64,000 nucleotides of DNA, from the NCBI RefSeq assembly GCF_006980715.1, contig NZ_SBHN01000010.1:97309-161308 (forward strand). Reading direction: 5' to 3'. Each line of letters begins with the position of its first letter. Position 1 is the first letter of the stretch. This stretch comes from Telmatospirillum sp. J64-1. GTDB lineage: Bacteria; Pseudomonadota; Alphaproteobacteria; Rhodospirillales; Magnetospirillaceae. A program made the position numbers and the translations under genes. The notes under the pieces are model-generated. The model saw nothing but the letters and a program-made list of their open reading frames with translations. It was not told where the DNA came from and did not search any database. Positions 7,135 to 15,479 of the stretch are shown here, piece after piece.

Positions 7135-9006
7135 CTATTCCGCCGCCACATCCGAGGTGTCGCGCAGCCGCACGCCCAGGGTGCAGGGGGCACGGGTGCC
7201 GGGACCGCCAAGGTCGTCGCGGGTGGCGCCCCGGCCGTTGGGCACGCCGGGCTGCCAGCGCGATCCCTTCTCCAGGGTGTCGAGCACCTGGAGCATGCTC
7301 ACCGAGCCCAGCTTCTGCTGGGTATGGGTGACGGCACCGTCGCGCATGGCGTTGATGCGGCGGATCTCGAAGGGATCGAGGCCCAGCTTCTCGGCCGCCA
7401 TGTCCATCATGGATTCGGTGGCGAACAGGCTCTGCATGGCGCCGAAGGTGCGGAAGGCGCCGGACGGGGTGTTGTTGGTGTAGATGCCGTAGGCATCGAT
7501 GCGGACATTGTCGATCTCGTAGGGACCGGCACCCAGGATGCAATGCTTGCGCATCACGCCCGGGGTGGACAGGGCATAGGCGCCGCCGTCGGAGATCGAA
7601 TGCATGTGGGTGGCGGTGATGCGGCCGTCCTTGGTCAGGCCCATGCGCAGGCGCATCACGAAGGGATGGCGCTTGGCCGAAACCAGGATCGATTCCTCAC
7701 GGGTGAAGACATAGCGCACCGGACGGCGCGACTTGATCGCCGCCAGGGCCAGGATGCCCTGGTAGATCATGTCTTCCTTGCCGCCGAAGCCGCCGCCGAC
7801 CGGGCTCATGATCATGCGGACCTTGTTGATCGGCATGGCCAGGATATGGGCCAGCATGTGGCGGTGGTGGGTGATGTTCTGGCTGGGCGAGTGGATGGTC
7901 ACCGTGCCGTCGGGCTCGACATAGGCCAGCCCCGCCTCGGGCTCCAGATAGGCATGCTCGACGCGCTGGGTGCGGAAGGTTTCCTCCAGGATCACGTCGG
8001 CCTTGGCGAAGCCGTCCTCGATATTGCCCTTACGGATCGGGATGTGCTGGCAGATATTGTCGGTATTGCCTTCATGGACCAGCGGCGCGCCCGGCTTCAT
8101 GGCCTCTTCGGCATCGAAGACGGCGGGCAGTTCCTCGTAGACCACCTTGATCTTTTCGAGGGCGTCGCGGGCCTGGGCGACGGTCTCGGCGGCGATGGCG
8201 GCGACGGCATCGCCGACGAAACGCACCTTGCCGCGGGCCAGGACCGGCTGGTCATGGATGAACACGCCATAGCCGTCCACGCCGGGCACGTCCGCGCTGG
8301 TCACCACCGCTTCGACGCCAGGCATGCGCTCGGCCTCGGAGGTGTCCAGGCTGACGATGCGGGCATGGGCGTGCGGGCTGCGCAGCACCTGGAGGTGCAG
8401 CATGCCGGGCATGGTCATGTCCCCGGCATATTTCAGCGCGCCGGTGACCTTGCTGGGGGCGTCGAGGCGGCGCACATTGGCGCCCAGGAAGCTGTCCTTG
8501 AAGGCGTCTTCCTGCAGGGCGGTGGCCGGGACGGAGCCGTTCAGAACATCGCGGGCCAGTTCCACCGCTTCAAAGATCTTGGAATAGCCGGTGCAGCGGC
8601 AGATGTTGCCGCCCAGATGTTCCTTGATCTCGTCGAGGCTGGCATGGGGGTTGCCGCGCAGGCAGGAAGTGGCGGCCATGACCATGCCGGGAATGCAATA
8701 GCCGCACTGGCTGGCGCCGGTCTTGTGGAAGGCCTGCTGCAGCACGGTCAGGCGGTTGCGTTCCGCCAAGCCCTCGACGGTTTCGATGGTGGTGCCCTGG
8801 GCCTTGCCGGCGGGCATCAGGCAGCTTTTCATCAGCACGCCGTCGACGAAGACGGAGCAGGTGCCGCATTCACCGGCGCCGCAGCCTTCCTTGGCGCCGG
8901 TCAGGTAGAGTTCCTCGCGCAGGAAGTCGAGCAGGCGCAGGGACGGGTCGACGTCCTTGCTGACGGAACGACCGTTGACGGTCGTCTGGATGGTGATCTT
9001 AGGCAT
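7135..9006 (-). CDS. Molybdenum hydroxylase: [2Fe-2S] subunit fused to N-terminal Mo-domain
   Basis: 623 residues. Residues 1-160 are a complete small iron-sulfur subunit. The plant-ferredoxin-type cluster uses C42, C47, C50 and C62; the second cluster uses C101, C104, C136 and C138 in CGYCIPG and CRCTG. Residues of about 175-590 are the first half of a xanthine-oxidase-type large subunit: KVTGALKYAGD, RSPHAHARI and the molybdopterin motif GGGFGGKED. The chain ends with some 35 residues without clear family match and lacks the second Mo domain, which is the next gene. The ATG at 9006 follows GGAAAGG and overlaps the FAD-subunit gene by 8 bp. The enzyme would hydroxylate or dehydrogenate an organic substrate using water as oxygen source; the substrate is unknown. 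Confidence 0.85.
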   Translation of the reverse strand: MPKITIQTTVNGRSVSKDVDPSLRLLDFLREELYLTGAKEGCGAGECGTCSVFVDGVLMKSCLMPAGKAQGTTIETVEGLAERNRLTVLQQAFHKTGASQCGYCIPGMVMAATSCLRGNPHASLDEIKEHLGGNICRCTGYSKIFEAVELARDVLNGSVPATALQEDAFKDSFLGANVRRLDAPSKVTGALKYAGDMTMPGMLHLQVLRSPHAHARIVSLDTSEAERMPGVEAVVTSADVPGVDGYGVFIHDQPVLARGKVRFVGDAVAAIAAETVAQARDALEKIKVVYEELPAVFDAEEAMKPGAPLVHEGNTDNICQHIPIRKGNIEDGFAKADVILEETFRTQRVEHAYLEPEAGLAYVEPDGTVTIHSPSQNITHHRHMLAHILAMPINKVRMIMSPVGGGFGGKEDMIYQGILALAAIKSRRPVRYVFTREESILVSAKRHPFVMRLRMGLTKDGRITATHMHSISDGGAYALSTPGVMRKHCILGAGPYEIDNVRIDAYGIYTNNTPSGAFRTFGAMQSLFATESMMDMAAEKLGLDPFEIRRINAMRDGAVTHTQQKLGSVSMLQVLDTLEKGSRWQPGVPNGRGATRDDLGGPGTRAPCTLGVRLRDTSDVAAE

Positions 9007-9922
9007 GGAGCCTTTCCTCCCCGTGTACGGGTTGGCTGACGGGGGCGATGCCGAGTTCGTCCAGGGCATCGCCCAAGGCACGTTCGACGAAGCTGGCCAG
9101 GACCTTGCGGCGGTATTCCTGACGGCTGCGCGAGCGGACGAAGCCGGCGGTGCGGTCGGACAGGCTGCGGATGGTCTCGGCCGTGACCGGCTGGCCGATC
9201 AGCGACTGTTCCAGTTCCTTCGCCCGGCAGGGCACCGGCCCCACAGCGCCGATGGCGAGGCGCACATCGGCGAAGCGGCGGGTGGCCCAATCGACCTTGA
9301 CCAGGGCGGCGACGCAGCAGGTGGAGATCACCAGCGAGCGGCGGTGGCCCACCTTCTCGAAGGCGCTGCCCCAGCCTTCCATGTCGTCGCATTCGATGGC
9401 GGTCATCAATTCGCCCGGTTCCAGCAGCGTCTTGCCGGGACCCTGGATGAAGTCGGCCACCGGAACGGTCCGGGTGTGGCGCTTGCCGTCCTTGCGGCTT
9501 TCCAGCACCACCGAACCTTCCATCGCCACCATCGGCGGGATGCCGTCACCGGCGGGCGAGCCGTTGACCAGATTGCCCGCCAGCGTGGCGGCGGCGCGCA
9601 GCTGGTCGTCGGCGAACCAGATGGCGGCATGCGCCATCACCGGCAGATGCCGCTTCAGGAAGGGGTCCTTCAGGAATTCGGCGAAAGTGGTGTTCGCGCC
9701 GAGGCGGATGCGGCCGTCCTGCGCCTTCTGCCCGCGCATCTCGGCGACGCGGGAGATGTCGATGAGGACGGGGATGTGGACATCCCCCGCCCGCCCTTCG
9801 CGCGCCCACGGAAGGAGGTCGGTTCCTCCCGCGATGATCCGGTGTTCGCCGGGGAAGCGTTCGATCAGATCGAACGCTTCGTCCAGCGTCGCCGGCAGGT
9901 AGTAATCGTCACAGCGAAGCAT
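8999..9922 (-). CDS. Molybdenum hydroxylase FAD subunit
   Basis: A 307-residue CoxM/XdhB-type flavoprotein that passes electrons from the iron-sulfur clusters to an acceptor. It has the FAD motifs AGGTDLLPW (about residues 31-39) and TLAGNLVNGSPAGD (about 113-126), then a C-terminal CO-dehydrogenase-FAD domain. Size is normal. It is first of the three hydroxylase genes and overlaps the fused iron-sulfur/Mo gene by 8 bp, which indicates translational coupling and a single complex. The gene starts 27 bp after the alcohol dehydrogenase stop. Confidence 0.93.
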   Translation of the reverse strand: MLRCDDYYLPATLDEAFDLIERFPGEHRIIAGGTDLLPWAREGRAGDVHIPVLIDISRVAEMRGQKAQDGRIRLGANTTFAEFLKDPFLKRHLPVMAHAAIWFADDQLRAAATLAGNLVNGSPAGDGIPPMVAMEGSVVLESRKDGKRHTRTVPVADFIQGPGKTLLEPGELMTAIECDDMEGWGSAFEKVGHRRSLVISTCCVAALVKVDWATRRFADVRLAIGAVGPVPCRAKELEQSLIGQPVTAETIRSLSDRTAGFVRSRSRQEYRRKVLASFVERALGDALDELGIAPVSQPVHGEERLHA

Positions 9923-9949
9923 ATCGCCCTCTCCCTGCCGCGTTCCGGA

Positions 9950-11095
9950 TTAATGATTCATCGTGACGACGACCTTGATGGCATCGTCGATGCGCTCGCG
10001 GGCATAGCGCAGGGCGGTGGGCACTTCCTCCAGCGGGAAGGTGTGGGTGTGCAGCAGCTTGGCGTCGAAGCGGCCCATGGCCATCAGCGCACCGGCGCGA
10101 TGCACGGCGCTCTTTCCTTCGCCGCGGATGCCGTAGAGGTAGATGTTGTTGCGCACCAGGGCGGCGACATCGACCTCGACGGGCTTGCCGGGGAAGGCGG
10201 CGAGGCAGATCTTGCCGCCGCGACGGACCATGCTGGCCGCTTCGTTCAGCGCGGCCGGGGCGCCCGAGCATTCGAGGACGTAATGCGCGCCAATGCCGCC
10301 GGTGATGCGGCGCACCGCTTCAACGGCATTCTCGTTGCGCACGTTGATGGTGTGGTCGGCGCCCAGCTTGCGGCCGATTTCCAGACGAGAATCGCGGGTG
10401 CCGGTCAGGATCACCGGGTCGGCGCCCAGGGCCTTGCCGACGGCGACGCCCATCAGGCCGATCGGGCCGGGGCCGGTGACGACCAGGGCCTGGCCGGCGA
10501 TCAGGCCGCCCAGCGCGTCCAGGCCGTACATGGCGGTGCCGGCGGTGACGATCAGGGTCGCCTCGGCATCCGAGATATGGTCGGGGACATGGACCAGGGT
10601 GTTGATGTGGTTCACGGCATATTCGGCGAAGCCGCCATCGGTGGTGAAGCCGTTGGCGCGGTGGCCCTTGTCCTGGTCGCCGTAGTTTTTGCCGTAGTTC
10701 AGGCAGGAGGTATACATGCCTTCGCGGCAGCGTTCGCACTGGCCGCAACCGGCATGGATTTCCACCGCGACGCGGTCGCCGATTTTGAACTCGTCGACGC
10801 CACGGCCCAGCTTGACCACGGTGCCCATGTATTCATGGCCCGGCGTGAAGCCCTTCTCGAAGGGGGAACCGCCCTGGATCTGGGCCGGCAGGCCGTGGGA
10901 GATGATTTCCAGGTCGGTGGCGCAGACGGCCACGGCATCAATGCGGACCAGCACCTCACCCTTGCCCGGCTGCGGCACCGGCTTTTCCACCAGGGTCAGT
11001 TCGTCGGGCTTGCCCAACTGCCAGGCCTTCATCTTGGTGGGGATCTCGAAGGTCTTGGTCTGCGCCGTGTCCTTGTTGAGTACCAAATCGTCCAT
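9950..11095 (-). CDS. Zinc-dependent medium-chain alcohol dehydrogenase
   Basis: 381 residues of the sorbitol/threonine dehydrogenase branch of the MDR family, oxidising a secondary alcohol to a ketone with NAD(P)+. Catalytic zinc ligands are C58 (VCATD) and H87-E88 (GHEYMG). The structural zinc site is complete with C117, C120, C123 and C131. The Rossmann motif is GPGPIGLMG. The first 20 residues extend beyond the usual N-terminus. A TTTTC-type palindrome sits 18 bp upstream of the start and matches the one before iclR, so this gene is probably the first target of that regulator. The substrate is unknown. Confidence 0.92.
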   Translation of the reverse strand: MDDLVLNKDTAQTKTFEIPTKMKAWQLGKPDELTLVEKPVPQPGKGEVLVRIDAVAVCATDLEIISHGLPAQIQGGSPFEKGFTPGHEYMGTVVKLGRGVDEFKIGDRVAVEIHAGCGQCERCREGMYTSCLNYGKNYGDQDKGHRANGFTTDGGFAEYAVNHINTLVHVPDHISDAEATLIVTAGTAMYGLDALGGLIAGQALVVTGPGPIGLMGVAVGKALGADPVILTGTRDSRLEIGRKLGADHTINVRNENAVEAVRRITGGIGAHYVLECSGAPAALNEAASMVRRGGKICLAAFPGKPVEVDVAALVRNNIYLYGIRGEGKSAVHRAGALMAMGRFDAKLLHTHTFPLEEVPTALRYARERIDDAIKVVVTMNH

Positions 11096-11112
11096 CTGAC
11101 GGACTCCTCCTG

Positions 11113-11129
11113 TTTTCGCATTATGAAAA
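11113..11129. promoter_or_regulatory. Putative IclR operator before the alcohol dehydrogenase gene
   Basis: TTTTCGCATTATGAAAA is an imperfect 17-bp palindrome in the 89-bp gap between iclR and the alcohol dehydrogenase gene. It matches the perfect palindrome upstream of iclR (12065-12081) at 14 of 17 positions, with differences at positions 6, 9 and 11. Shared symmetry and position make it a likely binding site for the adjacent IclR protein. Confidence 0.6.
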
Positions 11130-11184
11130 TTGTTTTCGGCGCGTTGCGGTGAAAAAGCCGCAGGCCAGCGCCGTGTTCATGGGG

Positions 11185-12054
11185 CTAGGCGGCGTTCGCC
11201 CAGCCGAGTTGCCGGGAAATGGTGGCCGCGCATTCGGCGACCTTGCTGCGGGTCCGGGCCAGGGCCTCGTCGGTGGCGCGCATGGTGGGGGTCGAGGAAC
11301 TGACCGACGCCACCACCTTGCCGGTGCGGTCGTAGATCGGGGCGCCGATGCAGACAACGCCCGGCTGGAACTCCTCCCAATCCTCGGACCAGCCCTGTTC
11401 GCGCACCTTGGCCAGTTCGCGCTTCAGCTCCTCGACCGAGCAAATGGTGTGGTCGGTGAAGCGCTGCAGGCCGTGGCGGGCCAGCAATTCGGCCAGCACG
11501 TTCTCGCTCATATGGGCCAGGATCGCCTTGCCGGTGGCGGTGGCATGGGCGGCCTTGGACTTGCCCATCACGTCGCTGTCCACCTTGACCGCGTGCAGCG
11601 AGGGCAGCTTGGCCAGGGTCACCAGGTCGAAGGCCTCGATCACCGCCAGATGCACCGATTCGCTGGTGACGCGGTTCAGTTCCTCCAGCGCGGGCATGGC
11701 GAAGGTGACCAGATGAAGCTGGCGGGACCGTCCCTCCGCCAATTCGAAGACCCGGTTGCCCAAAAGGTAGCGGCGGGTCTCGGGTTCTTGCGTGGCATAG
11801 CCGCGCCGTGCCAGGGTGGCGAGAAGGTGATGGCAGGTCGAGAAGTTCAGGCCGGTCTTGGCCGCTAGCTCGGTCAGCGCGACGGCATTGCGGCTGCTGG
11901 CCAGGGCTTCCAGGATGTCCAGCGCGCGGTCCACCGACTGGATGCCCTTGTTGGGCTGGCGCTTGGCGCCTTCTTCGGGGCCGGCGGGGAGAGCGGCCCC
12001 GACGGGCTGGACATCGGCGGTCTGAGCCGTTGCCTTGGTTTGCCCCTTTGCCAT
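11185..12054 (-). CDS. IclR-family transcriptional regulator
   Basis: 289 residues. After a low-complexity N-terminal tail of about 35 residues come the winged-helix DNA-binding domain (SVDRALDILEAL, LTELAAKTGLNFSTCHHLLATL) and the IclR effector domain (from about 110 to the end, including HATATGKAILAHM and PVYDR-type GAPIYDRTGK). ATG at 12054 is preferred over GTG at 12060 because GAGG lies at ideal spacing before the ATG and would overlap the GTG. The gene is the upstream member of the leftward catabolic operon and very likely controls it, with effector probably a pathway substrate. A perfect palindrome overlaps its translation start region, pointing to autoregulation. Confidence 0.92.
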   Translation of the reverse strand: MAKGQTKATAQTADVQPVGAALPAGPEEGAKRQPNKGIQSVDRALDILEALASSRNAVALTELAAKTGLNFSTCHHLLATLARRGYATQEPETRRYLLGNRVFELAEGRSRQLHLVTFAMPALEELNRVTSESVHLAVIEAFDLVTLAKLPSLHAVKVDSDVMGKSKAAHATATGKAILAHMSENVLAELLARHGLQRFTDHTICSVEELKRELAKVREQGWSEDWEEFQPGVVCIGAPIYDRTGKVVASVSSSTPTMRATDEALARTRSKVAECAATISRQLGWANAA

Positions 12055-12064
12055 CGTCACCTCG

Positions 12065-12081
12065 TTTTCACAGTGTGAAAA
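12065..12081. promoter_or_regulatory. Perfect 17-bp palindrome at the iclR start (operator)
   Basis: TTTTCACA-G-TGTGAAAA has perfect 8-bp arms and lies 11 bp upstream of the iclR ATG. A bound dimer would block its own gene. A shorter related repeat, TGAAA-GTGCT-TTTCA, lies at 12136-12150. The remainder of the 332-bp gap up to the next gene holds only the terminator at 12326-12356. Confidence 0.65.
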
Positions 12082-12325
12082 GCGTTTTCTGATAGTTCTC
12101 AGCCTAGTCCCCGTCGGCGGAGCCTGTCAACATCCTGAAAGTGCTTTTCATGACACTACTGCCAATGGTCATAGGCGAGTCTTAAGTGGCATTTTCCTAT
12201 GGAAAATAGAGGCGGTGCCGCTTTCGCTGCGCCGCGTCACGCTGCTTTTCGCCGGGATAAAGGGCAGGGGACTGCGGTTCCGCCCTGGGATGTGGGGGCA
12301 AGGCAGAGAAAGGTTTTTGCGATGC

Positions 12326-12356
12326 AAAAAGCCCTCGCAACGACGGCGAGGGCTTT
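12326..12356 (-). terminator. Rho-independent terminator after the copper-storage gene
   Basis: An 11-bp perfect stem (AAAGCCCTCGC at 12328-12338 with GCGAGGGCTTT at 12346-12356) and a 7-base loop. Read on the minus strand it ends in a T5 run. It lies 31 bp beyond the stop of the leftward gene at 12387. Confidence 0.85.
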
Positions 12357-12386
12357 GAAAGGGAGCGGAGAAAGAGGAAAGTTTTT

Positions 12387-12791
12387 TCAGCCTCCCATGC
12401 TCTGCAAGGCCTCCTGGCAGACCTGTTCGCAGCGGCGGCAGGCTTCGGCGCAGATGCGGCAATGCTCGTGCATTCCGGCATGCTTGTCGCATTCCTCGGC
12501 GCAAAGACGGCAGGCGGTCCGGCAGGCCTCGATGGTGCGGCGGATCACTTCCTCGTTCGATCCCGTCCGGCGCAGGGCCAGCGCGGCGGTGAGGGTGCAG
12601 AGATCGGCGCAGTCGAGGTCCAGGCGGATGCACTGGCGCAGGTCGGCGACCCTTTCCTCGGCCAGGCAGGCATCGGCGCAGGACGCGCAGGTCAGCGCGC
12701 AGGCGGCGCATTCCTCGATGCAGCGGATCAGGGCGTCGTTGGTGCTGCCCTTCACGTCGGGATGCGTCGCGATCATCTTGGCTACGGACAT
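12387..12791 (-). CDS. Csp-type four-helix-bundle copper-storage protein
   Basis: 134 residues with 18 cysteines arranged along four helices in CxxxC and CxxC spacings (EECAACALTC, CASCADAC, CRTACRLCAEEC, CRICAEAC, CRRCEQVC). This is the signature of the DUF326/Csp family, whose tetramers bind many Cu(I) ions inside the bundle. There is no signal peptide, so it matches the cytosolic Csp3 branch; Methylosinus Csp3 also has 18 cysteines. ATG at 12791 follows GGAGGATGAT. It lies 70 bp downstream of a DUF305 gene on the same strand and probably shares its transcript. Confidence 0.88.
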   Translation of the reverse strand: MSVAKMIATHPDVKGSTNDALIRCIEECAACALTCASCADACLAEERVADLRQCIRLDLDCADLCTLTAALALRRTGSNEEVIRRTIEACRTACRLCAEECDKHAGMHEHCRICAEACRRCEQVCQEALQSMGG

Positions 12792-12861
12792 ATCATCCTC
12801 CGGAAAGTGGGTGGTGCGGCGGTTTCGCCAGCAAACACCGTGTCCGGAGGATGGTTCGGCC

Positions 12862-13251
12862 CTACAGCCCTTTGCGTTGCAGCCACGCCTTCATGAAGGC
12901 GATCTCGCCTTCCTGGGCGGCGACGATTTCTTCGGCAAGCTTGCGGATTTCCGGGTCGCTGCCATGCTCCAGGGCGATGCGCGCCATGTCGATGGCGCCC
13001 TGGTGATGGGCGATCATGCCGCGCACGAAATCGATGTCGGCATCGCCGCTATAGACGATATCCATGCCCGCATGCATCCGGTCGTTGGCTTCCTTGTAGG
13101 CCCGGACCGCGGGAGAGGCGTCCTGGTCCTGGGTCGCGGCGGTGCCGTGACCGGCATGACCGCCGCCATGATGATGCGCCGACTGGGCGAAGACGGCGGG
13201 GGACAGGGCCATCATCGACGACAGGGCCAGGGCGGACAGCAGGGTCTTCAT
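12862..13251 (-). CDS. Secreted DUF305 protein
   Basis: 129 residues with a signal peptide ([20 protein letters not shown], cleavage at FAQ-S) and a His-rich mature N-terminus ([12 protein letters not shown]). The DUF305 helical domain has the diagnostic [12 protein letters not shown] plus [21 protein letters not shown]305 proteins are often found beside copper-resistance genes, and His pairs may bind metal. ATG 13251 follows GGAGAA; an in-frame start at 13344 was rejected because it would precede the signal peptide. Periplasmic location and the adjacent copper-storage gene suggest a role in metal handling. That role is inferred. Confidence 0.88.
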   Translation of the reverse strand: MKTLLSALALSSMMALSPAVFAQSAHHHGGGHAGHGTAATQDQDASPAVRAYKEANDRMHAGMDIVYSGDADIDFVRGMIAHHQGAIDMARIALEHGSDPEIRKLAEEIVAAQEGEIAFMKAWLQRKGL

Positions 13252-13304
13252 CGGGACTTCTCCAGTTTCGTGACGTCGTGATGCGCCGCATGGGACAGGA
13301 GAAA

Positions 13305-13379
13305 TGTCACGGGGTTGCGTCTGCCGGACGGAAAAGTGTGACAAAGTATGTCAGGATCGCGCAGCGCAACATTCTGTCA
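13305..13379. promoter_or_regulatory. Divergent promoter region with TGTCA repeats
   Basis: The 173-bp gap between the DUF305 gene (leftward) and the response-regulator gene (rightward) holds the inverted repeat TGACA-AAGTA-TGTCA (13339-13353) and further TGTCAC copies at 13305 and 13375. The position suits binding by the adjacent OmpR-type regulator to control both directions. No clear -35/-10 pair was identified. Confidence 0.4.
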
Positions 13380-13424
13380 CGCTTTTCATGATGGCCTCGA
13401 CGGCGGCCTGCGTAAAATCGGCCC

Positions 13425-14150
13425 ATGGAGACTTCGCCGCATATCCTCGTCGTAGACGATAATCGAGAGATCCGCGACCTGCTGGGCCGCTTCCTGGTCA
13501 AGCACGGCCTGCGGGTCAGCAGCGCCCAGGACGGCAGGGCCATGCGCCGTGCCCTGGAGACCGGCCGCTTCGACCTCGTGGTGCTCGACCTGATGCTGCC
13601 GGGCGAGGACGGCCTCAGCCTGTGCCGCTGGCTGCGCGCCACCTCCCAGATACCCATCGTCATGCTGACGGCGATGGGCGACGAAACCGACCGCATCGTC
13701 GGGCTGGAGATGGGCGCCGACGATTACGTGCCCAAGCCCTTCAATCCGCGCGAATTGCTGGCGCGCATCAAGGCCGTCCTGCGCCGCGCGCAGGGCGTTC
13801 CGGCGCGGCCCGAGGACAAGGGCGGGACCGGCCGCCCCTATTGCTTCGCCCAATGGCGCTTCGATGCGGCGCGGCGGGAGCTGGTGGGGGCGGACGGCAT
13901 GGTGGTGCCGTTGAGTTCGGGCGAATTCGCCCTGCTGCTGGCCTTCGTCGAGCATCCCCGGCGGGTGCTCAGCCGCGACCAGCTTCTCGATCTGGCGCGG
14001 GGGCGGGCGGCGGCACCCTTCGACCGGGCGGTGGATACCCAGGTCAGCCGCCTGCGCCGCAAGATCGAGGAGGATGTGCGCGAGCCTGTCCTGATCAAGA
14101 CCGTCTGGGGCGAGGGCTATATCTTCACCCCCGAGGTGACGCGGCAATGA
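13425..14150 (+). CDS. OmpR-family response regulator
   Basis: 241 residues: a receiver domain (VVDDNREIRDLL, phospho-acceptor in VVLDLMLPGEDG, KPFNPRELLARIKAVLRR), then an OmpR-type winged helix ending RLRRKIEEDVREPVLIKTVWGEGY. The gene overlaps the kinase gene by ATGA. It is strongly similar to the regulator at 32802-33524, so the two pairs are paralogues. The divergent DUF305/copper-storage genes make a metal-response role plausible, but the sensed signal cannot be read from sequence. Confidence 0.93.
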   Translation: METSPHILVVDDNREIRDLLGRFLVKHGLRVSSAQDGRAMRRALETGRFDLVVLDLMLPGEDGLSLCRWLRATSQIPIVMLTAMGDETDRIVGLEMGADDYVPKPFNPRELLARIKAVLRRAQGVPARPEDKGGTGRPYCFAQWRFDAARRELVGADGMVVPLSSGEFALLLAFVEHPRRVLSRDQLLDLARGRAAAPFDRAVDTQVSRLRRKIEEDVREPVLIKTVWGEGYIFTPEVTRQ

Positions 14151-15454
14151 GGCGGTTGCTGCCGCGCAGCCTGGCGGGCCAGACGGTGCTGGTGCTGCTG
14201 GTCGGCCTGACCGTCTCTCATCTTCTCAGCATGATCATCTATTCCGGCGACCGGATGGACACGCTGGCCCAGATGGATTCCCGCCATACAGCGGCGCGGG
14301 TGGCCGAGGTGGTGCGGCTGTTCGACGAAACGCCGCAGGACTGGCACGAGCGGATGCTGCGCGCCATCGGCGGCCCGGACCTGGCGGTGAGCCTGAGCGA
14401 AGTTCCTGCCGTGGCGGAACAGGCCCAGTCCCGCCGTGCCCTGCTGATGCGCGATGCCCTGCGCCAGGATTTCGGGTCGCGTCCGATCCAGGCCATGGAT
14501 GCACCGGTGGACGGTGCGCAAGGGCTCTACCGGGTCCAGGCCTCGGTGCGGCTGGAAGGCGGCGGATGGCTGAACTTCGCCCATGACGAAATGGTGCCGG
14601 CCGATCAATGGTCGCGCCATCTGTGGTCCATGGCGCTGATGGCGGCGGGCGTGGTGGTGCTGTCGATCTGGGTGGTGCGGCGGCTGGCCGCGCCCCTGGC
14701 CGCCTTCGCGGGTGCCGCCGAGCGCCTGGGCCGCAATGTGGAGGCGCCGCCGCTGGTCGAGGACGGCCCCGACGAAGTGCGTCAGGCCGCGCGGGCCTTT
14801 AACCGAATGCAGGAACGCTTGCGCCGTCTGGTCGACAACCGCACCCGCATGCTGGCCGCCATATCCCACGATTTACGCACGCCCATCACCCTGCTGAAGC
14901 TGCGCACCGAATTCATGGAGGATGAGGAGGAACGGGCCCGGATGCGGGAGACGTTGGACGAGATGGAGGCGATGGTCGCCTCGATCCTTGCCTTCGCCCG
15001 CGACGATGCCGCCCAGGAAGAGACGCGCGTCGTCGATCTGGCGGCCTTGCTGTCCAGCATCTGCGACGATTTCAGCGATGCCGGGGCCGAGGCGTCCTGC
15101 GAGGCGCCCCAGCGCCTGCCCGTCGAGGGCCGCCCCCTGGCCCTGAAGCGCGCCTTCACCAACCTGATTGGGAATGCCGTCAAATATGGCGGCGCGGTCA
15201 GGGTCCATGTCTCGGCAGGCGAAGGGGGTGCCAGGGTGGTGATCGAGGATCGGGGGCCGGGTATTCCCGAGGAGGAATTGCGGAAGGTGCTGCTGCCCTT
15301 CTACCGCGTCGAGGCTTCCCGCTCGCGGGAAACCGGCGGGGCCGGACTAGGCCTCTCCGTCGCCTCGTCCGTCATCCATGCCCATGGCGGCGACCTGTCG
15401 CTGAGCAATCGCGCCGAAGGAGGCTTGCGGGTGGTGGTGGATTTGCCGCTGTAG
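14147..15454 (+). CDS. EnvZ-type membrane sensor histidine kinase
   Basis: 435 residues: first transmembrane helix at about 10-30, a periplasmic domain of about 130 residues, a second helix near 160-180, HAMP, then HisKA with the phospho-acceptor in AISHDLRTPITLLKLR and an ATPase domain with NLIGNAVKYGG, DRGPGIPEEE and GGAGLGLSVAS. ATG at 14147 overlaps the regulator stop (ATGA). The layout and many short stretches match the kinase at 31435-32805. Confidence 0.93.
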   Translation: MRRLLPRSLAGQTVLVLLVGLTVSHLLSMIIYSGDRMDTLAQMDSRHTAARVAEVVRLFDETPQDWHERMLRAIGGPDLAVSLSEVPAVAEQAQSRRALLMRDALRQDFGSRPIQAMDAPVDGAQGLYRVQASVRLEGGGWLNFAHDEMVPADQWSRHLWSMALMAAGVVVLSIWVVRRLAAPLAAFAGAAERLGRNVEAPPLVEDGPDEVRQAARAFNRMQERLRRLVDNRTRMLAAISHDLRTPITLLKLRTEFMEDEEERARMRETLDEMEAMVASILAFARDDAAQEETRVVDLAALLSSICDDFSDAGAEASCEAPQRLPVEGRPLALKRAFTNLIGNAVKYGGAVRVHVSAGEGGARVVIEDRGPGIPEEELRKVLLPFYRVEASRSRETGGAGLGLSVASSVIHAHGGDLSLSNRAEGGLRVVVDLPL

Positions 15455-15479
15455 CGGGAAGACAATCTGCCTGCAGGAT

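Noticed and set aside
7123..7240. Reading the split molybdenum hydroxylase as a frameshifted pseudogene
   Set aside because: The second gene has its own ATG and ribosome site, all motifs of both halves are intact, and an L/M split is known from nicotinate dehydrogenase. A sequencing error cannot be fully excluded.
13425..15454. Naming the pair as copper regulators CusR/CusS
   Set aside because: Only the neighbouring copper-storage and DUF305 genes point to copper; the sensor domain has no recognised metal motif.
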